From JALZAA01 sp036005605 (GTDB taxonomy: Bacteria; Actinomycetota; Acidimicrobiia; IMCC26256; JACDBD01): a stretch of 35,711 bases of DNA. Numbering within the stretch: position 1 is the stretch's first letter; every line of letters starts with the position of its first letter. The stretch is taken from positions 1 to 35,711 of the forward strand of contig DASYQJ010000047.1 of the NCBI GenBank assembly GCA_036005605.1. Reading direction: 5' to 3'. This document shows positions 31,064-35,711 of the stretch, in pieces. The notes under the pieces were generated by a model. That model did no database searches, was not told where the DNA came from, and saw nothing but the letters and a program-made list of their open reading frames with translations. The position numbers and the translations under genes were made by a program.

Positions 31064-31774
31064 ATGGCAGCAACGTTGACGGCGAGCCAGCGGCGGACCG
31101 GGGACGCGATCTCCGACTTCGCCGGCAAGGCGGCCTGGGTCTACCTGGCAGCGGGGATCCTGTCGGTCCTGTTCGGCGCCGTGGTGCTCTCGCTGGTGCT
31201 CGACTGGGTGGGCCTCTACACGGTCGCACTCTTCGTGGGGGGCTTCCTGATCGCCTGGGGGGTGCTCCACATCCTCGCGGCGTTGCTCGATCAACCCGCC
31301 CACTGGGTGTGGCACGTGCTCGGCGGGGCGCTGTCGGTCGGCGCGGGCGTGCTGGCGATCGGCTGGCCCGATGTCACGCTCTTCATCCTGGCGGTGATCA
31401 TCGGATGGTCCCTGATCGTCTGGGGGATCCTCGATCTCCTGTCCGCCTTCGCCACCTACGGGATGCGGCACTGGTGGCTGTACCTGATTCGGGGCATCGT
31501 CTCCATCGCGCTGGGGTTCCTCGCCCTGGGCCGTGAGGACGTCACGCTCTATTTCGTCGTGACCTTGCTCGGCGCCTTCGTGATCATCTGGGGGCTCGGC
31601 GACATCCTCATCGCCTTCATGCTCCACGGGGCGAAGGCCAAGTGGGAGCGCGAGCAGCGAGCGATCCGGCGGCCCGCGTCGAACGCCGGGAGCCGGCCCG
31701 CCAAGAAGGCTCCGGCCCGCAAGACGGCACCTGCCCGCAAGACGACGGCACGGACAACCGCCAAGCGGCGGTAG
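31064..31774 (+). CDS. HdeD-family membrane protein with basic Ala/Lys tail
   Basis: A 236-residue protein with six membrane segments in three similar pairs (residues ~25-195), the HdeD/DUF308 pattern (for example LSVLFGAVVLSL and LSVGAGVLAIGWPD). In E. coli HdeD is linked to acid resistance; the role here is unknown. The last ~38 residues are a low-complexity basic tail (KKAPARKTAPARKTTART) like histone H1 or Lsr2-type tails, probably cytoplasmic. ATG 31064 is chosen because AAGGAGG lies 8 bases upstream; ATG 31031 has none. The 129 bases before it hold only a weak CCGC/GCGG hairpin. Confidence 0.85.
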   Translation: MAATLTASQRRTGDAISDFAGKAAWVYLAAGILSVLFGAVVLSLVLDWVGLYTVALFVGGFLIAWGVLHILAALLDQPAHWVWHVLGGALSVGAGVLAIGWPDVTLFILAVIIGWSLIVWGILDLLSAFATYGMRHWWLYLIRGIVSIALGFLALGREDVTLYFVVTLLGAFVIIWGLGDILIAFMLHGAKAKWEREQRAIRRPASNAGSRPAKKAPARKTAPARKTTARTTAKRR

Positions 31775-31796
31775 CCCGCCCACCCCACGCGCCCGG

Positions 31797-32285
31797 TCAG
31801 CGCAGGTAGCGCTCCTCGCCCTCCCCGGGCTCGACGCCGATGGCGTCGACGGCCTGCGCCGGTGACAGCACGGCCATCTCGGCGCGTGCCGTCACGCACG
31901 GCCGCTGCTTGGCGTCGAGGACGACCGCCTCGGTGATGATGCGCCGCTCGTCCTCCTCGACCACGCGCACCTCGAGCCGGTAGGGGCGGTCGACGCGCAC
32001 GGGCCAGTCGAAGCTCGCGCTCGTCTCCTTTGTGAACGCGAACTTCTCGCTCAGCGCGATCGTCGCCCAGCTCATGCCCTCGTCCATGAGCGCAAGGGCC
32101 GCGCCGCCGTGCACGTAGGTCGGCGCGCCCGAGTACTCGGCGCCCAGCGTGAAGTCGGCGAACACGACGCCGCGGTCGGTGTCGTGCGAGAACGGGACCT
32201 GCATCCCGCGGGCGTTCGCCGGTTCGCAGACGAAGCAGTTGGACCCGAAGCCCCAGCGCGAGTTCTCGAGCCGCTCGACCGCCAT
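31797..32285 (-). CDS. Hotdog-fold thioesterase, PaaI-like
   Basis: A 162-residue single hotdog domain. The core motif YVHGGAALALMDEGMSW contains the His-Gly-Gly and acidic residue of PaaI/4HBT acyl-CoA thioesterases. The N-terminal region has an unusual pair FVCEPANARG, seen in actinobacterial relatives. It should hydrolyse an acyl- or aryl-CoA. It lies 31 bases after the disulfide reductase gene on the same strand and is probably co-transcribed. It converges on the HdeD gene with 22 bases between stops and no hairpin. Confidence 0.83.
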   Translation of the reverse strand: MAVERLENSRWGFGSNCFVCEPANARGMQVPFSHDTDRGVVFADFTLGAEYSGAPTYVHGGAALALMDEGMSWATIALSEKFAFTKETSASFDWPVRVDRPYRLEVRVVEEDERRIITEAVVLDAKQRPCVTARAEMAVLSPAQAVDAIGVEPGEGEERYLR

Positions 32286-32316
32286 CGCCGAAGAGGCTAC
32301 GACGACGCCGGTGCGT

Positions 32317-33720
32317 TCACTTGCGCTTGACGAGCCAGCGCAGCTTCTCGGCCTTCTCGAACGCGGCGTCCCCGGCGAGCTGCCCGATCGACGTGCCGTA
32401 GGTCGGGTACACGTGCATGAACTGCGCCAGCTCGTTGAGCTTCACGCCCTCCTCGATCGCGAGGGCGAACTCGTGGATCATCTCGCCGGCGGCAGGGGCG
32501 AGGATGTGCGCGCCGACGATCTTCTTCTTGTCGGTGATGATCATGATCGCGCCCTCGGACGCGCCGTCCGCCCGGGCGCGGTCGTTGTGCTCGAGATCCT
32601 GGTGCCACACCTCGATGTTGTCGCCATGCTGCGCGCGCGCCTCGGCCTCGGTCAGGCCGGTGTGGGCGAGCTCGGGATCGGTGAACGTGCACCACGGCAC
32701 GGCCGCCACGACCTTGCCCTTGCCCGGGAAGAACATGTCGCGCACGGCCCGCACGCCCTCGTAGGCGGCCGAGTGCGTGAACAGGAACCGTCCGGCCACG
32801 TCGCCGCATGCGTAGACGGTGTCGACGCTCGTGCGCCCGCGGTTGTCGACGACGATCGCCTTGGGCGTGCACTCGATCCCGAGCTCCTCGAGGCCGAGGC
32901 CCTCCTTGTTCGGCACACGCCCGACGCCGACGAGCAGCTCGTCGGCCGACCACGTGGCCGGCTTGCCGTCCTCGGTGCCGTGCACGATCTTCTTGCCGTT
33001 CTCGACCGTGACCTTCTCGGTGTTCACGTTGAAGCGCAGGTCGATGCCCTCGGTGCGCAGCTTGTCGACCAGCTTGTCGACGAGGGCGGGCTCGTCCCGG
33101 GGAAGAATTCGCGGGCCCTTCTGGAGCAGCGTGACCGGGATGCCGAGCCGGGTGAAGCCCTGCGTCATCTCGACGCAGATCGGGCCGCCGCCGATGTTCA
33201 CGAAGCTGGCCGGCGGGTCCTCGAGCTCGAACAGGTTCTCGCTCGTGACGAACCCGGCGTCCTGGAGACCCTCGATGGGAGGCACGGCCGGACGGCTGCC
33301 CGTGCACAACAGCACGTAGCGGGTCTCGAGGGTCCGGTCGCCGACCTGCACCGTGTTCTTCCCGGTGAGCCTGGCCGACCCGTACATGATGTCGATGCCC
33401 ATGTCGACGAAGCGCTGCGGGTTGTCGTCGGTCGACGCGATCTCCTGCTGCACGGCGTTGATGTGCTTCCACACGCTTGCCCCGTCGACCTTGGGCTCGA
33501 CCGGCTCGATGCCGAAGTCGTCGGCCGTGCGCATGTGATGGGCGACCTTGCCCGCCGCCAGGAGCGCCTTGCTCGGGACGCACCCCGTCCATAGACAGTC
33601 GCCACCGACCCGGCCTCGTTCGGCCACGGCCACCTTGAGGTCGAGCGTGGCGGCGAACTCGGCCGCCACCATGCCGCCCGAGCCCATCCCGACGATGACG
33701 AGGTCGTATCGGTCTGCCAC
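32317..33720 (-). CDS. Flavin disulfide reductase, mercuric reductase/lipoamide dehydrogenase family
   Basis: A 467-residue FAD enzyme. The FAD motif is VGMGSGGMVAAEFA, the redox pair is C42/C47 (GGDCLWTGCVPSK), the NAD motif is FVNIGGGPICVEM, and YACGDVAGR closes the FAD site. The C-terminal dimer motif reads MHVYPTYGTSI: the catalytic His-Pro-Thr-x-x-Glu of lipoamide dehydrogenases is replaced by YPT, as in mercuric-reductase-like proteins of unknown substrate. No N-terminal HMA domain and no C-terminal Cys pair are present, so it is not a classical MerA. The GTG start at 33720 follows AGGAGG. It is divergent from the ECF sigma gene across 155 bases. Confidence 0.88.
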   Translation of the reverse strand: MADRYDLVIVGMGSGGMVAAEFAATLDLKVAVAERGRVGGDCLWTGCVPSKALLAAGKVAHHMRTADDFGIEPVEPKVDGASVWKHINAVQQEIASTDDNPQRFVDMGIDIMYGSARLTGKNTVQVGDRTLETRYVLLCTGSRPAVPPIEGLQDAGFVTSENLFELEDPPASFVNIGGGPICVEMTQGFTRLGIPVTLLQKGPRILPRDEPALVDKLVDKLRTEGIDLRFNVNTEKVTVENGKKIVHGTEDGKPATWSADELLVGVGRVPNKEGLGLEELGIECTPKAIVVDNRGRTSVDTVYACGDVAGRFLFTHSAAYEGVRAVRDMFFPGKGKVVAAVPWCTFTDPELAHTGLTEAEARAQHGDNIEVWHQDLEHNDRARADGASEGAIMIITDKKKIVGAHILAPAAGEMIHEFALAIEEGVKLNELAQFMHVYPTYGTSIGQLAGDAAFEKAEKLRWLVKRK

Positions 33721-33875
33721 AGCTATCCTCCTGGCCGCGCGTGCGGAGCCTAAACCTGTTCGTTCGCCGTCGAAGCGGTGGATGATCGGGCGTCCGAGGC
33801 GTCCGCCTTCGCCCCGAATTGCGGTGATCCGCGCGAACTGGTTGTGACGAAGTACGCAACGTGGGGGGCAGGAGC

Positions 33876-34475
33876 GTGACCGAGCACGTCGGACGGCAGG
33901 CGGGCAGGGACGTCCGTCCGAGCCAGTGGGAGCGCACCACGCGGGACCGGCTGATCGCCGGCGAGGAAGGCGCGCTCAACGAGATCTATGCCCAGTTCGC
34001 TTCATTCGTGTACGGGCTCGCGCTGCGGGTCATCGGCGACGCTCGCGCCGCCGAAGACGTCTCCCAGGACGTGTTCGTCACTTTCTGGGAGCGTCCCGAC
34101 GCGTTCGATCCCGACCGCGGATCGCTCCGCACGTGGCTCGGCACCCTCGCCCACCGCCGGGCCGTCGACCACGTCCGCCGCGAGGAGGCACGCCGCCGCC
34201 GCGCGATCAAGGACGCCGCTCGGCCCGAGACGACGCCCGACGTCGAGGAAATGGCGATCGCGCTCGTCACCGCCGAGCGGGTCCGCTCGGCGCTGGCGAC
34301 GCTTCCCGACGACCAGCGGCGCGCCATCCAGCTCGCGTACTTCGGCGGCAAGACCTACCGGCAGGTGGCCGAAGTGCTCGGCATCCCCGAAGGGACGGCG
34401 AAGTCCCGGCTGCGCCTGGGCCTGCGCCGCATCGCCGGTGTGCTCGAGACCGAGACCGTGGGGAGGAGCGAGTAG
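33876..34475 (+). CDS. ECF sigma-70 factor
   Basis: A 199-residue extracytoplasmic-function sigma factor. Region 2 spans about 38-105 (FASFVYGLALRVIGDARAAEDVSQDVF, with RTWLGTLAHRRAVDHVRR), and region 4 about 135-185 (LPDDQRRAIQLAYFGGKTYRQVAE, IPEGTAKSRLRLGLRR). No extra C-terminal domain is present. GTG 33876 is favoured because a G-run lies at a workable distance; GTG 33861 is the alternative and has no ribosome-binding site. The anti-sigma gene starts 3 bases after its stop, the normal sigma/anti-sigma arrangement. Confidence 0.92.
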   Translation: MTEHVGRQAGRDVRPSQWERTTRDRLIAGEEGALNEIYAQFASFVYGLALRVIGDARAAEDVSQDVFVTFWERPDAFDPDRGSLRTWLGTLAHRRAVDHVRREEARRRRAIKDAARPETTPDVEEMAIALVTAERVRSALATLPDDQRRAIQLAYFGGKTYRQVAEVLGIPEGTAKSRLRLGLRRIAGVLETETVGRSE

Positions 34476-34478
34476 CCG

Positions 34479-35501
34479 ATGAGCACCGACGACACGATGC
34501 TCGACGAGCTGCTCGGCGCGTACGCGCTCGACGCGGTGGACGCCGACGAGGCTGTCGCGGTCGAGGAGTACCTCGAGCGGGCGCCGCACGTCGCCGACGA
34601 GGTCGCGCGGCTTCGGAACGCCGCCGCGTGGATCGGCGCGACCGAGGCGCTCACGCCTCCGCCCGAGCTGCACGACACCGTGCTGGAAGCGGCGAGGGCG
34701 CGGCGGCCAACGTCTTTGGGGCGCTCCGCGCCCGATGACCCCTTTCTGGCCGTCTACCTGACCGAGACCAGGCGCCTCGACGCGCTGCTCGACTCGATCC
34801 CCGACGACGCCCTCGACCGGACCACGTTCAACGGTCTCACGCTGCGCGAGCTCGTGATCCACCTGGCGGCGATGGAGAGCTCGTTCGCGGCCTCGCTCGG
34901 CGTGACGACAGAGCCCGAGATCGCGGAGACCGCGGTCGAGGCCCGCACTTCGGTGTTCATCGAGCGCTACCGCGATCGTCCGCTCGCCGACGCCCGGGAA
35001 CGGTGGCGTGAAGCGGTCGATGCCGTGCGGCGCTGGGCGACCGATCCCGCCAACGCCGACGCCGGCGTCCAGTGGCTCGCGCTGCACTTCACGCGCAACT
35101 CGCTGCTCGTGGCGCGGTCGTTCGAGACGTGGACTCACGCCGACGACCTCCGTCGCCTCCTCGGGCAGCCGCTCGAGGCGCCTCCCGCCGGCTCGCTCCG
35201 GCTCATGGCCGACGTGTCGGTGACGGCGATGCCCGCCGCCCTGGAGGTCGCCGGGCGCGCCCACCGCGGCAAGACGGCCCGGGTCGTCCTCACCGGGGAG
35301 GGCGGCGGCGACTGGCTGATCCCCCTCGGGTTCAGCGAGATGGGGGAGAGCCCCGACGTGGTGCTGACCGCCGACGTCGTCGACTGGTGCCGGTGCGTCT
35401 CGGAGCGGGTGGCGCCCGCGGCGCTGGCCCGACGGGTGGAGGGTGACCCGGCGCTCGCCGACGACCTCGCCCTCTCCTCCTCGGCCTTCGCCACGCTGTA
35501 G
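34479..35501 (+). CDS. Anti-sigma factor fused to an MDMPI/DinB-like domain
   Basis: A 340-residue protein, probably the partner of the upstream sigma factor. Residues 1-60 resemble RskA-type anti-sigma domains (LLGAYALDAVDADEAVAVEEYL) but lack the HxxxCxxC zinc motif. Residues ~85-225 are a mycothiol-dependent maleylpyruvate isomerase/DinB fold, with the three metal ligands apparently kept: H128 (ELVIHLAAME), E216 and H220 (FETWTHADDL). A ~100-residue C-terminal domain like the MDMPI tail follows. There is no membrane segment, so the sensor is cytoplasmic. Signalling through mycothiol or another thiol is inference. ATG 34479 follows GGAGGAG. Confidence 0.82.
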   Translation: MSTDDTMLDELLGAYALDAVDADEAVAVEEYLERAPHVADEVARLRNAAAWIGATEALTPPPELHDTVLEAARARRPTSLGRSAPDDPFLAVYLTETRRLDALLDSIPDDALDRTTFNGLTLRELVIHLAAMESSFAASLGVTTEPEIAETAVEARTSVFIERYRDRPLADARERWREAVDAVRRWATDPANADAGVQWLALHFTRNSLLVARSFETWTHADDLRRLLGQPLEAPPAGSLRLMADVSVTAMPAALEVAGRAHRGKTARVVLTGEGGGDWLIPLGFSEMGESPDVVLTADVVDWCRCVSERVAPAALARRVEGDPALADDLALSSSAFATL

Positions 35502-35532
35502 GCAGCGCCGCCGGCAGCGCCACCGCCCCGAT

Positions 35533-35568
35533 GGTCGGAAACCGGTGCTCGGCGCGAGGTTTCCGACC
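35533..35568. terminator. 11-bp perfect inverted repeat after the sigma/anti-sigma pair
   Basis: GGTCGGAAACC (35533-35543) and GGTTTCCGACC (35558-35568) are exact complements with a 14-base loop, 31 bases after the anti-sigma stop and 36 bases before the next ATG. It is either a terminator or an operator for the following gene; there is no T-run. Confidence 0.5.
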
Positions 35569-35604
35569 CGACGCTCGAGGTAACCGTCATACCCTCGCGG
35601 CACA

Positions 35605-35711
35605 ATGAGCGAGGTGACCCAGCTGACCGCACCTGAGCTCGCGCCCCCGATCGGGCAGGGGGGTCGGGGCTTCGCCATCGACGGCTTCCATCCGGCCGTG
35701 GCCGAGTGGTT
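35605..35711 (+). CDS. Start of a probable Lhr-type helicase, truncated by window end
   Basis: Only 35 codons are present, from ATG 35605. After a low-complexity start the sequence reads FAIDGFHPAVAEWF, which resembles the opening F-x-P-x-V-x-x-W-F segment of Lhr-type DEAD/DEAH helicases just before their Q-motif. No helicase motif itself is inside the window, so the call is tentative. The start has no clear ribosome-binding site. Confidence 0.45.
   Translation, partial: MSEVTQLTAPELAPPIGQGGRGFAIDGFHPAVAEW

Noticed and set aside
1..35711. tRNA, rRNA, CRISPR array, transposase or phage genes
   Set aside because: Looked for on both strands; no cloverleaf, repeat-spacer pattern or integrase/transposase motif was found.

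Overview
The window is GC-rich bacterial DNA with many GTG starts, frequent 4-base start/stop overlaps, an F420-type luciferase-like oxidoreductase and a mycothiol-dependent-type (MDMPI) domain. Together these point to an actinobacterium, perhaps of the Acidimicrobiia. That class assignment is inference; no rRNA or tRNA gene is present. The sequence is densely coding: no gene-free stretch exceeds about 240 bases and I saw no insertion sequence, phage gene, CRISPR array or RNA gene.

Layout. 1-6.5 kb: the end of a DHA2-type MFS exporter; an SCP2/VOC gene pair divergent from a ferredoxin/crotonase pair across a palindromic operator-like site; then gatC-gatA, followed by an alpha/beta hydrolase on the opposite strand. 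6.5-8 kb: gatB, ended by a strong hairpin. 8-12.4 kb: a class II aldolase-like protein, a methyltransferase, and a minus-strand cluster of LLM oxidoreductase, BNR-repeat protein and limonene-epoxide-hydrolase-like protein. 12.5-18.2 kb: ilvD, an Fpg/Nei glycosylase, an OmpR-type two-component pair and a second methyltransferase. 18.2-20.8 kb: a coupled signalling pair, a cupin-adenylate cyclase and a fused receiver/glutaredoxin-like/thioredoxin-reductase-like flavoprotein. 20.8-24.4 kb: ilvB-ilvN-ilvC behind an attenuator whose 11-residue leader peptide carries Leu-Leu-Val-Val-Val. 24.5-26.9 kb: a membrane GGDEF-EAL protein. 26.9-29.5 kb: a coupled pair of a SpeD (AdoMet decarboxylase)-like protein and a LuxI-like/GNAT N-acyltransferase, divergent from an MFS transporter. 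29.5-31 kb: plsY overlapping a DegV/FakB-type fatty-acid-binding protein. 31-35.7 kb: an HdeD-like membrane protein with a basic tail, a hotdog thioesterase, a flavin disulfide reductase, an ECF sigma factor with an anti-sigma/MDMPI fusion, and the start of a probable Lhr-type helicase.

How it fits together. Housekeeping functions (tRNA amidation, branched-chain amino acids, phospholipid acylation, DNA repair) are mixed with small accessory modules. Two modules stand out as possibly undescribed. The first is the SpeD-like/acyltransferase pair: both folds in their classical forms use AdoMet, but the SpeD-like member has lost processing residues while keeping the pyruvoyl-type Ser and the catalytic Cys. 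It is flanked by a transporter and a c-di-GMP enzyme. The second is the cupin-cyclase/receiver-flavoprotein pair. The clearest regulatory element is the ilvB attenuator.
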